Source: a virus
Reading direction: 5' to 3' (one strand)
Virus record (IMG/VR): IMGVR_UViG_3300035698_007205
Span: 1-39,571 of that record
Length of the DNA stretch: 39,571 nucleotides
Under the pieces are notes generated by a model. That model ran no database searches. It was given only the letters and a program-made list of their open reading frames with translations, and was not told the DNA's origin. The first letter of the stretch is position 1. Each line of letters starts with the position of its first letter. The translations under genes were made by a program, and so were the position numbers. Positions 1-10,138 of this stretch are shown in pieces.

Positions 1-1388
1 TGAAAGACAAAATTAGGAGCGAAAAAAATGCCCCACCATCATTGCAAGCCCCTAGTTTGTTCCAGCGAGCAATTAGTTTTGTAACTGAACAATTGGGAAT
101 ACCTACTGACAATTATACACTATTTGATAGATGAAATAAATGGCAAACTTTATCAAACACTTTACTGCCAAACATTGATTTTGGTGACCAAACTGACAGA
201 GATAGTAATTTATTTTGAACTGGAGCGAAATATAAAAATATATGAAATGTTGACGAGTCATATCCAAAAGCTGGAAAGGTACACCCTTGGTGGGGACATG
301 ATGGCAGGGGCACACTGGAGTTAAAAAAGGGTCCCGATAATGAGAGCAAATTGAGTTGGTTGGCAGAGCATCATGGGGACGCAACAGACCCACATTTACC
401 CGGAGATGATATAGACGCTGTAGATTTTACAAAAGAATGGCCGCTTCCGGGGTTGAATTCTGGGATGTCTGATAGTGATACAGACAGGGCTAAAAATTAT
501 TACGCTTATGATTACGCTCAAATAAAAAGACTAGCAAGGGCGGAAAGTAATGATAATAATTTATTAAGAAGAAGTCTAAATTTCATAGACGCCGAAGGTT
601 CAGAGAATGTTTTATATATTAAATCAATGATTCCAAGTCAGAGACTAGAGAAGCTTGGATATGGTAAATATAGCCCAACGTTGCTAAGAAAATCTAATGC
701 TGATGTATTTGACGTCAATGGCGGTATTGCCGAACCATGAAAAGATGCTGTAGATAAAATAAACAATTTAGATTATGGCAAAGATTATCCTTCAGATGTA
801 AAAGATTTAATTTCATTTAAGATTAAAGATATACATAATGATAAGTGGATTATATTTAGAAGTTTTATAACTTCAATAACTGATTCGGTAAGCTCAGATT
901 GGTCGGAAAAAAGTTATGTAGGCAGACAAGATAAAGTACATATTTATACTGGGGCTAATAGAAACATGAATTTTACGCTAAAAGTAATGGCATTTTCGAT
1001 AGTAGAACTAAAGACGTTATGAAGAAAATTTAATTATTTGATTGGGCTTCAATACCCGCATAAACTTCCCGGGGATAACCCGAAAATGATTGCCCCGTTT
1101 GTAAAAATGACATTGGGAAGTTTGTTAAAAGATACTCCCGGATATATTAATGGATTAACTATTAATTATCCCGACGATATACCGTGAGAATTGGGTAATT
1201 ATGAAGATTCAAGATTAAGTGAGTTTAAGAATGTCCAGCTTCCTATGGGATTTGATGTAACAATTGACTTTAAAATTATACCGGACAAGTTGTTGGATTC
1301 GCAGTCGCAACATGTGTACGGCGTTCCTACTTCTTGGTTTCCTAGTAGTGATTTTGTTAAAGGGCCGCCTACTGAAGAGGTAAATTAA
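1..1388 (+). CDS. Baseplate/tail structural protein, 5' end outside window
   Basis: The frame is open from base 3 to TAA 1386-1388 once TGA is read as Trp (TGA at 132, 216, 243, 738, 1020 and 1185; eight further Trp are TGG). About 460 residues are visible. The C-terminal 200 residues contain a VGRQDKVHIYTG stretch, a repeated pattern of aromatic and hydrophobic strands, and QLPMGFDVTIDFKIIPD before the end. I recognise this pattern from virion proteins lying beside LysM baseplate proteins in myoviruses. The next two genes (LysM and hub-like) support a baseplate role. The exact T4 counterpart is uncertain. The start codon lies upstream of the window. Confidence 0.75.
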
Positions 1389-1390
1389 TT

Positions 1391-1663
1391 ATGGATAGAT
1401 ATAGATATACAAAAATTAAAGGTAATAAATATTTAACAACTATGCTTCCTGATATTCAAAAAAAGAATACAGACGTTATTAGAGAAGTTATGTATGGCGA
1501 TAGATTAGATATATTGGCAGAACAATATTATGGTGATTCAACATTATGATGGATTATTGCTAAGGCTAATGCTTTGTCTGGAGATTCTTATTTTATTAAT
1601 ACAAACCAAGAAATAAGAATACCAATAGATTATATAGAAATACTTAAAAAGTTAAAGGGATAA
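1391..1663 (+). CDS. LysM-type baseplate wedge protein (gp53-like)
   Basis: A protein of 90 residues starting two bases after the previous stop. Residues 30-75 match the LysM-like core of phage baseplate proteins: YGDRLDILAEQYYGDSTLWW, then IIAKAN and an I-P-x-D ending. The tandem Trp in STLWW is encoded TGA-TGG, so one residue of a well-conserved motif is written with TGA. The gp53-like family is known to join baseplate parts in T4-type phages. The role here is inferred from the motif and from the flanking structural genes. Confidence 0.85.
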
Positions 1664-1667
1664 GTTT

Positions 1668-3905
1668 ATGAAACAGTTGTGAGTTAGAAAGATTTCTGAT
1701 GAAATTGAAAGGGAATTAATTAAGCGGGAAGAATATCAGGCATTTAGGTGAGAGCCCGACGACGGCGGTTACCTAAATTGAAATGCTAAAACCCCATGAG
1801 TTACAGTATATTCAAATATAATGGAAAAGAATAATATAGATTCGGATAGTGAAGGCATGGACGAAGTTTATGATGATAACGGTGATTTATTATATAAAAG
1901 AGATAAGATAACAAATTATAACAGTGACACCGCCAAGAAATATATATTTAGAGGGTTAGTGTCAACTATTAACGGTAATAGAGAAACCTTTGACGAAATA
2001 TATAAATCAAATCCAGATGATGATTTTAAATTAAGGCCAGTTCCTTCTTTAGAAGGTTTATCAATAGAAAATTTAGATGAGTATGGTGGAGTTAGGAAGG
2101 CAACAATATCATATACATGTTATACAATAGACCAACTAGAAACTATGGAAAAATTATTTATGTCTCCCGGAGCTTCTTTGTTTATTCAGTGGGGTTGAAA
2201 TTTTATAGAAAGTCAAATACAAGAAATTGGATTTGATATAAAAAATAATTATGGTAACGAAAGTGGGTGAAGCGATTTGCAAGATAAGGTTAAAGGCGCA
2301 GATGGGAATTACGGCGCTTTGAATGGAACAATTACAAAATTTGATTGAAGTTTGGGCGATGATGGTAGTTTTAGTTGCAAAACAGAACTTGTTACTAGAG
2401 GATATTTAGATTTATTTCAAAATATTAAAGAAAATACAATAAAATTATTTGAAGATGAAGATGAAAGAACAATAATTGATGTTTTAAAAGGAATTAAAAA
2501 AAATGAATATATGGGGGGTAGTGATGCTTTTTATCATTTCGCTGACAAATTAAAAGAAAAATTTCATAATATAAATGGGAAAGGTGAGGCTATAACTTAT
2601 AAGGCGAAGAAGTATATTTCAATTAGATTTTTATTTAATTTATTAAATTTGTTTTATCCTAAAAATAAAAATGATGAAGTCGAAGAGATATGAAAAAATA
2701 CTATTCTTGCGGGAGAAGTGGACCCAAGAAGCCGTTCGCATGAAAAATATTATCCAATTCCAGTCATAATAGGCGACTATAAAAATAAACCGGTATTACG
2801 TTCGTTAGATAGAGAAGTATTTTTTATTCCTAGGATTGACGGGGCAACAACAATTGGATTTATTACGGCCCAATACTCTTCTGAAGATTTGTTTGAATAC
2901 CCTGAAGAGCTATGAGGTGCAATTGATACAAAAAAATGAAATATTTTTAAATCAATATATAGAAACGCAGAGGTTAAAGGCGAAAATGTTGGAATGGTAG
3001 ATAGCTTATTATTGAATCTAGAAATTGTAATTAATGCATTTGGTTCTGCAAATACATTTCAGGAAGGAGTAAGAAATATTTTATCTGAATTAAATAAAAA
3101 TTCAAATAATTTTTGAAATTTAGATTTAGATATAGGCGAATCAGGCAAAATTAGAATCATTGATAATAATTATATACCAACTAAAATTGACATTAACAAA
3201 GATAATATAGCAGATGCGGCTCATATTTTCCCAGCATTTGGTATGCATTCGGCGGTAAATAGTGTAAATTTGTCTGCTGAATTACCAGATGCCATGAAAA
3301 ATGCCGCCGCTTATAGTGGATTTAGTAATACAACTTCAAAGATACAAAATGGATTTGGTGCGCTTTATAAGGACGTTAGGGATAGTTCAAATAAATTTTT
3401 TGGCGGGACAACAGAGTTTCCCAAAGATAAAATGGCAATTTATGAAGCGTCAATAGCTGAACGTGGAGCAAGAACAAAGGCGGATAAATATTTTAAGAAG
3501 GGAAGTTATTTTAAAGATATGATAATAGAGTCAGAATATCGGACATGATTAGCAAAGAAATGAAAATTATCTACAGACGAACAGGCTGGTTATACTAGTC
3601 CCGGAATAATTCCACTATCGCTATCCCTAACAATAGATGGAATTGAAGGGTTGCAATTTGGAAATATAATCTCTGTAGATTATTTGCCCGATAGATATAA
3701 AAATAATTCTGCTTTTATGATTACTGGGATTTCACATGAAATTAGTGGCGAAGGCTGAACGACATCAATAGAAACGAAATTTAGAATATCTTTTAACAAA
3801 ATTCGGGAAGGTAACAAAAATGACAAACAACCTGAAACAGAAACATTTAGACCTGCCGAAATCATATTAGAAACTGAAGGCACCGCTGAATTTCAAGGAT
3901 TATAA
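1668..3905 (+). CDS. Large baseplate hub-like structural protein
   Basis: One 745-residue protein when TGA is Trp. Of 15 Trp codons, 14 are TGA and one TGG, the heaviest TGA use in the window; standard-code annotation would shred this gene. The last 130 residues (IIPLSLSLTIDGIEGLQFGN, then ISVDYLPDRY, FMITGISHEISGEGWTTSIE) have the pattern of the C-terminal domain of phage hub/gpD-like proteins, where the tail spike or lysozyme docks. The N-terminal part is acidic and unrecognised. The start ATG follows the LysM gene by four bases, and the next ATG comes three bases after the TAA. No catalytic domain is visible, so a hub role is inferred from the C-terminal pattern and position. Confidence 0.75.
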
Positions 3906-3907
3906 TA

Positions 3908-4435
3908 ATGGCACTACATACAAATGGAAAAGAATTTTTATTAAATGATAAACCTTATATTGGAATATATAATCAGGGGCCAGATAACAATTATTATACT
4001 GGTGAGAATTATGTGTTTGGTATATCGTTAGAATTGAGCCCGATTAGGGCTGGAATTGGTAAACGAATTGGAAATGAGGAATATGATTTGTTAGATTCTA
4101 ATTTTACTCAAAGAGAGTTACACTATGCTATAGATTATTACCCAGCAATAACAGAAGATGACATAAAGAAAAGATTTATATATAGGTATATTGTGCAACA
4201 ATCAAATGATATAAGGGCAAGGATTATTGAAATAGATAAGGGTCAATATGGAACAATTGATAAGGGATTTTATAAAATTGTAAAAGTTAAATGAATGATA
4301 GCTGGGAATATTACAGAAGTTTCGGATAATAACTTATTAGAAACCAAAACCGCATCAAAAGTAATTCCTTACATTACATTCAAATTAAACAACACAGTTG
4401 AGTTATATAATTCTGACAGGAATGATATAATATAG
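3908..4435 (+). CDS. Tail-associated protein of unknown function
   Basis: A protein of 175 residues with TGA 4292-4294 read as Trp and stop TAG 4433-4435. It is rich in Tyr, Ile and Asn with alternating strand-like segments and no signal peptide or membrane segment. It begins MALHTNGKEFLLNDKPYIG, a form reminiscent of short beta-rich tail or baseplate accessory proteins. I do not recognise a named family. Immediate linkage to the hub-like gene suggests a virion component. It is the last gene of the tail block in this window. Confidence 0.7.
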
Positions 4436-4449
4436 TTTTTTGTTTTCTG

Positions 4450-4465
4450 TTATATAGTTATATAA
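4450..4465. repeat. Short AT inverted repeat before polymerase gene
   Basis: A 7-base inverted repeat (TTATATA, GT, TATATAA) sits in the 53-base gap between the tail block and the polymerase gene. It is pure A/T, so the hairpin would be weak. It may be an operator, a weak terminator or chance. No TTGACA-type promoter is visible here. Confidence 0.25.
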
Positions 4466-4488
4466 AAATATATTATTAAGAGGTTATT

Positions 4489-5811
4489 GTGAGTATTGTT
4501 TCGACAGTCAGTCAGCTAGAGAAGATTTCATTTGGCAATGAAGTTATAATAATACCAATATTGAATAACCACTATGAGCATGTCAGCGTTAATCAACTTT
4601 CTTTACTATACATTTATGATATAGATAGCAAAGAAGATTACCTATTAAACTTTTCACATTATGACATAAAATTGAAATTGAAATTAAGCGATTTGGAGCT
4701 AATAAATTCTAACAATGTAAAGTATGTCTATGATAAGAAAGAAATGCTACAGATATTTAATTTTAATAGCTTATTTGACATTTCATTAATGCAGTATTTA
4801 CGGATTAACAAGACCATCAATACTGAGAAATACCTAACAGAAGCACACAAATTTTTTTATAAAGAATATAACAATTACAAGGGCGTTAATAAAATTATAC
4901 CAATTTATAAGCATTTAGAAATGTGTCAAAAAGTCACCAAAAGATTTTTGGGCATAATTAACAAGCATGAAGATAGCAGAGAATATAAATTTTATAATGA
5001 GATAGCATGTGAGGCGTTCAGTGGTATTGAAAGAAATGGATTGCATATTAATAGGCAACAATTAAACACGATGTTTTACAATGTTAATAAATACACAACA
5101 GATAACAAAGTATATACAAAATATAATTTTAATACTGCTACGGGAAGGCCTAGTAATTCTTTCGGTAATATAAATTATGCGGCATTAAATAAGCACGATG
5201 GTACGAGAGATAGTTTTGTCAGTAGATTTGGTCATGAGGGGATATTAGTTGAATTTGATTATGTTGCCTGTCATTTATATTTAATAGCCGACATAATTGA
5301 TTATAAATTTCCTGACGGTTTATCTGGGCACCAGTATATGGCTTCTCAATACTATAGTACTCCAAACCCAACTGATGAACAGATTAAGGACTCTAAGACA
5401 ATAACATTCAAACAGATGTATGGGCATGTTGAAAAGAAATATGAGCATATTGAATTTTATATTAAGTTGAAAGAGTTTATAAATTTAATTTGGATTGAGC
5501 ATTATAATAACAAAGAGATTATACCGGTAATAGAAAGGCGAACTGGTTTAATAGATAACAAGCAGAAGTTATTCAATTATTTCGTTCAGAACTATGAAAC
5601 GAAAAGGAATGTTCCATTAATATTAAAAATAAACAAGCTATTAAAAGATTATGCAAGCTGTTTAGTATTATATACTTATGATTCATTTCTAATAGACTTT
5701 AATAAATTAGATGGGAAGGAAGTGTTTAAAGATATAAAGGGGATATTAACGGAAAATAATAAGTTCCCTGTAAGTGCCAAGTTTGGCATCAATTATGGCA
5801 ACCTCAAATAA
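4489..5811 (+). CDS. Short family A DNA polymerase
   Basis: A protein of 440 residues starting at GTG 4489 behind AAGAGG. The polymerase core is recognisable. It has TATGRPSN with FGNINYAALN before motif A; motif A is EFDYVACHLYLIADI (Asp257); motif B is SKTITFKQMYG (Lys303); and motif C is TYDSFLID (Asp398). Both metal-binding Asp are present, but motif C has Tyr-Asp-Ser where most family A enzymes have His-Asp-Glu. The usual 3'-5' exonuclease motifs are not seen in the first 200 residues, and the protein is far shorter than Pol I (about 900) or T7 polymerase (about 700). It contains no TGA codon and one TGG, unlike the tail genes beside it. Either this is the whole replicative polymerase or proofreading lies in another gene. 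Confidence 0.85.
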   Translation: MSIVSTVSQLEKISFGNEVIIIPILNNHYEHVSVNQLSLLYIYDIDSKEDYLLNFSHYDIKLKLKLSDLELINSNNVKYVYDKKEMLQIFNFNSLFDISLMQYLRINKTINTEKYLTEAHKFFYKEYNNYKGVNKIIPIYKHLEMCQKVTKRFLGIINKHEDSREYKFYNEIACEAFSGIERNGLHINRQQLNTMFYNVNKYTTDNKVYTKYNFNTATGRPSNSFGNINYAALNKHDGTRDSFVSRFGHEGILVEFDYVACHLYLIADIIDYKFPDGLSGHQYMASQYYSTPNPTDEQIKDSKTITFKQMYGHVEKKYEHIEFYIKLKEFINLIWIEHYNNKEIIPVIERRTGLIDNKQKLFNYFVQNYETKRNVPLILKINKLLKDYASCLVLYTYDSFLIDFNKLDGKEVFKDIKGILTENNKFPVSAKFGINYGNLK

Positions 5812-5873
5812 TATGTAAAAAAGTTATTTTAGTATATATTTATCAATAGAACAATAGATATAGGGAAAAATTT

Positions 5874-6848
5874 ATGGATATAATATCAGAGTATATAGAT
5901 GACTTGGCTAAAAGAGTTATAAGAAAAACAAATAATGCATTTGTTGATTGGCATAATCATGATGACCTTACGGCATTGGAGGAAGTATTATCCGAAGATG
6001 ACGTTTCATTCCATTTAATTGATGAATTAATATTAAACCTTCAAAGTCAAAATAATATATTAAAAGAAAGCAATCCTTCGGAGACAAAACAAGTATTAGC
6101 CGAAGGGAAGGGAAAAAGTGTAGTAAAATTAAAATCTAATGTTGATATGGCACAATTGTCGGTTGAAGTACAAAATATAACTGCCGGGAAGAAGTTTGAA
6201 CAATTTTTGACTAAAAATTGTCAAATTCGCAGGCAGGATGTTAAGGGAACCAACGCAGATGATAAAAAAACGGCGTTTTATGATGTAACAGATGGTAAAA
6301 TATATTATGCCGCAAAATGGTCAATTGGGGAAAATCTAAGGAAAGTTTTAGATGGTACTATGAATAAAACTACCGTTGGAAGTTTTATTTCTCAAACTGT
6401 TCTTCAGTCTGGGGGCAATTATTCTCAAAAATTAAATTCTATGAAGAGTTTCAAAGAAGTAGATGAGTTTATTAAAGATGAGGGATTAAAAATTACTGCA
6501 AATAAATTTGGTATAATTACTGGAAAGTGAGAATTATCTAAAGATGGTAAAAATTTAGAGCTTATTATTGGAACAACAAATATATTGTCGGGTCATCAAA
6601 TTTATAATAGATTCAAAGAGATTGGTTGAAAATTAAATGATAAGCCAAGAGGTAAGCTTATTACTGAGCCGGTATGAACAGAATTGGCATCATCTCCAAA
6701 AATTTTTATATTGCCATTAGAAGACGTAAAAATTAAAGATATAAAAGATGAATTAGCACAAGATATTATTAAAAAATCATTCAAAACATCAGACCAATTA
6801 ATTAGCAGTTTAGAAAAAATATTAAGCACATGAAAAAATAAGGAATAA
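5874..6848 (+). CDS. Hypothetical protein, 324 residues
   Basis: Reading TGA as Trp (four TGA including 6528-6530, two TGG) gives one frame from ATG 5874 to TAA 6846-6848. A TAGGGA-like site lies about 10 bases upstream of the ATG. The N-terminal 60 residues are acidic and helical, and the remainder is mixed alpha/beta and Lys-rich. No family, catalytic motif, membrane segment or signal peptide is recognised. Its place between polymerase and SSB does not settle a role, and its TGA use is closer to the tail genes. Confidence 0.65.
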
Positions 6849-6859
6849 TATAAATAATA

Positions 6860-7267
6860 ATGAGCAGAGAATATATAAAGAATCAACTATTATGTACATT
6901 CAGTAAACCAAAACATTTAGAAAGAAATGTAGCAGATATTCATAGTAAATATGAATTGATACATGACAAAATAATAGTTATACAAAGCGAGGATGAAGAA
7001 AAAGAATTATTTTGTATATATAACATAGTTCTTAATAATGACGATAATAGTAATTACCCAAATACAATATTAGTTCATAGGAAAAGAAAAACTAATACAC
7101 TGTATACAATAAACAGTCTTAATCAATTAATATGAAGGCTTAACAATGGCAGTTTCAGTCATGACTTTATTGTACCTTGAGAGAATTATAGAAATACATT
7201 ATTATTGATTAGAGATAACGATTTATTGAAAGTAAAAACAAAACTATACAAAACCTTTAGATTTTAA
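6860..7267 (+). CDS. Conserved phage hypothetical protein
   Basis: A protein of 135 residues with two TGA-encoded Trp and no TGG, ending TAA 7265-7267. The second half has TILVHRKRKTNTLYTINSLN, then VPWENYRNTLLLI and a basic end. I recognise this arrangement from unnamed small proteins of other large phages. A TGA supplies the Trp in the PWENYRN motif. The ribosome binding site is poor: AAGGA lies about 15 bases upstream and a TATAAATA sequence (6849-6856) separates it from the ATG. No function is known. Confidence 0.6.
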
Positions 7268-7279
7268 TAGAGATATAAA

Positions 7280-7744
7280 ATGTATAAATTTTCGTTCAAA
7301 GCTCTGCTCAAAGAATATGCAGAAACAAAAAATAGAATTGATTATTTTGATAAAGATAAAAATGTCATTGGATATTTAGAATATGGCGATTATAATGACG
7401 TTCCATATGTTGATTATATTTATGTTGAAAAGGAATACAGGAAGAAAAAAATTGCGTATAAATTACTAAAGCAATTACAGCAAGAATATCCCAAAACTGA
7501 AATTGAATTTGGTATGTTAACCGGGGATGGTTCCAAATTATATAAGTCATTAAAGTTCAAAGCTACAAAAAATAAACTATATGACAAATTATATAAAAAG
7601 TATTTGAATAATAAGGCAAAACAAGATTATGAGACTAAAAATAATTTTCCAAATGGTGATTTGTGGAATGACCTACATGACCAAAATTATTCTATATCAG
7701 ATAAATTGAAGAATATGAAAAAAGAAACTAAAATAATTATATAG
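7280..7744 (+). CDS. GNAT-family N-acetyltransferase
   Basis: A protein of 154 residues. Residues 50-100 carry the GNAT acetyl-CoA core: strand VDYIYVEKEYRKKKIAYKLL (pyrophosphate-binding loop R-K-K-K-I-A in place of the usual R-x-x-G-x-G/A), then a strand and GSKLYKSLKF, the typical F/Y-x-x-x-G-F-like ending. The Lys-rich C-terminal 50 residues are extra. The substrate cannot be told. Such genes in phage structural regions can act on virion or host proteins, but that is inference. Confidence 0.7.
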   Translation: MYKFSFKALLKEYAETKNRIDYFDKDKNVIGYLEYGDYNDVPYVDYIYVEKEYRKKKIAYKLLKQLQQEYPKTEIEFGMLTGDGSKLYKSLKFKATKNKLYDKLYKKYLNNKAKQDYETKNNFPNGDLWNDLHDQNYSISDKLKNMKKETKIII

Positions 7745-7754
7745 GAGATATAAG

Positions 7755-8084
7755 ATGAACAATAACAATTTTCAAAAATTATTAAAAAAATATAAAAAAT
7801 ACAAGAGAAAATTACTTGTTGAAAGTTCAGGACAATTGTTACAAACAATTATAAAAGATGCGGTGGGTACAGTTGATTTATGAATAACTAGAGACTTAGA
7901 TGATTGACACAGTTCTAATACTAAAGACCAATATGATATTCTTAATGACAGTATAGATAATTATTTAGAAGATGTATACGATGATATTGAAGACGAGTTA
8001 GATGGAGAAAGTGTTGACAAATGAATTAAAAAATACAAAAAAACTATTATTAAAGGAATTCAAAAAGAGTTACTGAAGAGATAA
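7755..8084 (+). CDS. Small acidic/basic hypothetical protein
   Basis: A protein of 109 residues with three TGA-encoded Trp and no TGG. ATG 7755 lies 10 bases after the acetyltransferase stop and is preceded by AGGAGATATAAG. The N-terminus is strongly basic (runs of Lys), the middle is acidic (DVYDDIEDELDGES) and the end is basic again. It is probably all helical. No family is recognised. Intact only when TGA is Trp. Confidence 0.6.
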
Positions 8085-8219
8085 AAATATCTTAAAATAA
8101 AGCAAAGAAAAGAACGGCGAAAGTATATATATTATCAGTCAAGGTTTCAACTGCCGATAATGGCAAATGAAAATTAAAAAATGACAAAAAAAACGAATGG
8201 AAAAAAAGGAGAATGGAAA
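8085..8219 (+). other. Long leader upstream of SSB gene
   Basis: These 135 bases hold no supported gene. They include a possible hairpin: TTATC 8132-8136 and AGT pair with ACT 8150-8152 and GATAA 8156-8160. They end in AAAAAGGAGAATGGAAA before the SSB ATG. T4 gene 32 has a structured, autoregulated leader, so a similar function is possible here, but only the length and a modest hairpin support it. No promoter of the TTGACA type is present. Confidence 0.3.
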
Positions 8220-9005
8220 ATGAGTATTAACACAGATTTCTTAAAAAACCGCCTCAAACAACTACAAAGCAGAAAAGGTTTACAAGCAAACGTATGAAAA
8301 CCAAAACCCGGTCCAGAAACACGAATCAGAATAGTCCCTTACAAATTTAATAGAGAAAATCCTTTTATTGAATTACAATGGCATTGGCAATTTAATGGCA
8401 AAAATATTGTATCACCAACATCTTTTGGTGAAAATGACCCAATGGTAGAATTTGCCGATAAACTTAAATCTACTGGAGAAGCAGAAGATTATAAAAGTGC
8501 CAAAGACCTATATCCTAAATTGAGAACATATGTTCCAATAGTGGTTAGAGGTGAAGAAGACCAAGGCGTAAAGTTCTGGGGTTTTGGAATTACAATTTAC
8601 GAAGCTCTTATTAAATTAATGACTGATGAAGAGTGGGGCGATATTACCCATCCTAATACAGGTAGAGATATTGTTGTTGAATTCAAGACAGCAAAAGAAA
8701 CCGGAAAGGATTTCCCACAAACAGTAATCAGACCTAGTCCAGCACAAACAAAACTTACCTCAAATGCAAAAGTACTGAAAAGTCTTTTGAACGACCAAGT
8801 AAAAATAACTGAAGTCTATAATGTTCTTAGTTATGATGAACTTAAAGACGAATTAGAAAGTTATCTTAATGGTGGTCCGACAGATGAAGGCGATTCTGGT
8901 TCTGGGGCAACTGACACTAGCGATGATTATGAAGAAGTTGAAGATAGTTCTGACGAAGATTTGGACTCGGTTATGAGTGAGTTCGATGAAATGATTGACG
9001 AATAA
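8220..9005 (+). CDS. Single-stranded DNA-binding protein, gp32-like
   Basis: A protein of 261 residues from ATG 8220 with a strong AAGGAG site. Features of the T4 gp32 family are present: VWKPKPGPETRIRIVPY near the start, NPFIELQWHW, a SPTSFGENDPMVEFADKL segment, then a compact OB-type core and a highly acidic Ser/Asp/Glu tail that in gp32 contacts other replication proteins. The Trp of the conserved WKPKPG segment is encoded by TGA while four other Trp are TGG. It coats single-stranded DNA at forks and during recombination. RecA follows directly. Confidence 0.9.
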
Positions 9006-9029
9006 TAATAATTTAATAGGGGTAAAAAA

Positions 9030-10133
9030 ATGGCTACAGATAGAGACGCATTGGCGAACGCTCTTCATGACACCTTAAACAAAAAGTATAAAACACAAAG
9101 GGTTGCTTACTTTCTTAATGAGGACATTTATACTCCCACAGATGTGAGGGACTGGTTATCAACCGGTTCCTCCGTTCTTGATTTGGCAATAGCAAATTTA
9201 CCAAATGGTGGGATTCCTTATGGTAGAATTACAGAGTTGCAGGGTTGAGAAGGTTCAGGAAAATCTTTGATTGTAGCGAAAATGCTTGCCAACAATCAAA
9301 AGGCTGGTGGAATTTCTGTATTAATAGATACAGAGACATCTGTTCATAGGGGTTTTTTAGAAGTGTCTGGCATTGACTTGGACAAGTTACTATATTTAAG
9401 ACTTAATAAGGTTGAAGATATTTTTGACACTATCGAAACGATGATAGTGAAGGTCAGAGAGAAGAATAAAGATATAAAATTGGCAATAGCGGTTGACTCA
9501 TTGGCCGGAGCTACTACAAAGATAGAGGACGAATCTAATTATAATAAAGATGGTTGGTCAACTGCCAAAGCTATTATTACTTCAAAAGCAATGAGAAAAA
9601 TGACTGACATGATAGGCTCATACAATATAGCCTTAATATTTACTCAACAATTGAGAATTAATCTTGGGGTTACTTTTGGAGATAATGCAACCACATCTGG
9701 TGGTAAGGCGTTAGGTTTCCATGCAAGCGTAAGATTAAGATTAGACAAGTCTACAAAAATATATGACAAGGAAAAGAATGTCATAGGTATTAATATTAGA
9801 GCAAAAGTAATTAAGAATAGGATGGGGCCGCCATTAAGGGTTGCCGTATTCCAAGTTTATTTCGATAGAGGTATAGATGATTATAGTTCTTGGTTATTAA
9901 CACTAAAAGAGAAAGGGGTTATATCTGTAGGCGGAGCTTGGTACTCATTAATATTAAAGGATGGTGAGGTAAAGAAATTTCAATCAAAATCTTGGGACGG
10001 AATGCTAAAAGATAAAGAAATGAAAGAGTACGTTTACGGCCTACTGTGTAAAGCTTGTATTTTAGAGTACAAGCCAGAAAAAGCTATTGACATCGACGAG
10101 ATTGAAATTTCAGAAGAAATGATTGTGGAATAA
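9030..10133 (+). CDS. recA: RecA/UvsX-type recombinase
   Basis: A protein of 367 residues. The Walker A loop is G72-W-E-G-S-G-K-S79, and its Trp73 is TGA 9246-9248. With the standard code the gene would stop inside the P-loop. Other RecA signatures are LIDTET after strand 3, AIAVDSLAG (Walker B), IFTQQLR and the DNA-binding L2 region GDNATTSGGKALGFHASVRL. Five other Trp are TGG. It catalyses strand exchange and, in T4-type phages, recombination-dependent replication. It sits between SSB and the 5' nuclease, a normal replication neighbourhood. Confidence 0.93.
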
Positions 10134-10138
10134 CTGTC

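Noticed and set aside
124-324. A 66-codon + strand frame within the first structural gene
   Set aside because: It is out of frame with the long TGA-containing gene that covers the region and has no ribosome site.
103-393. Minus-strand open frames of about 80-96 codons in the first 400 bases, and others along the minus strand (for example 5' of 3883, 23353, 33534, 39570)
   Set aside because: They all lie opposite well-supported + strand genes, lack ribosome sites and have low-complexity hydrophobic translations typical of antisense frames of AT-rich genes.
351-740. TGA as glycine (code 25) or as a normal stop with many short tail genes
   Set aside because: The paralogous endonuclease motifs align TGA with TGG, and the fragments between TGA codons have no starts or ribosome sites of their own.
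8019-8070. TTGACA and TATTAT near 8019-8065 as another early promoter
   Set aside because: The spacing is about 25 bases, far from the 16-17 of the other seven, and the site lies inside a gene.
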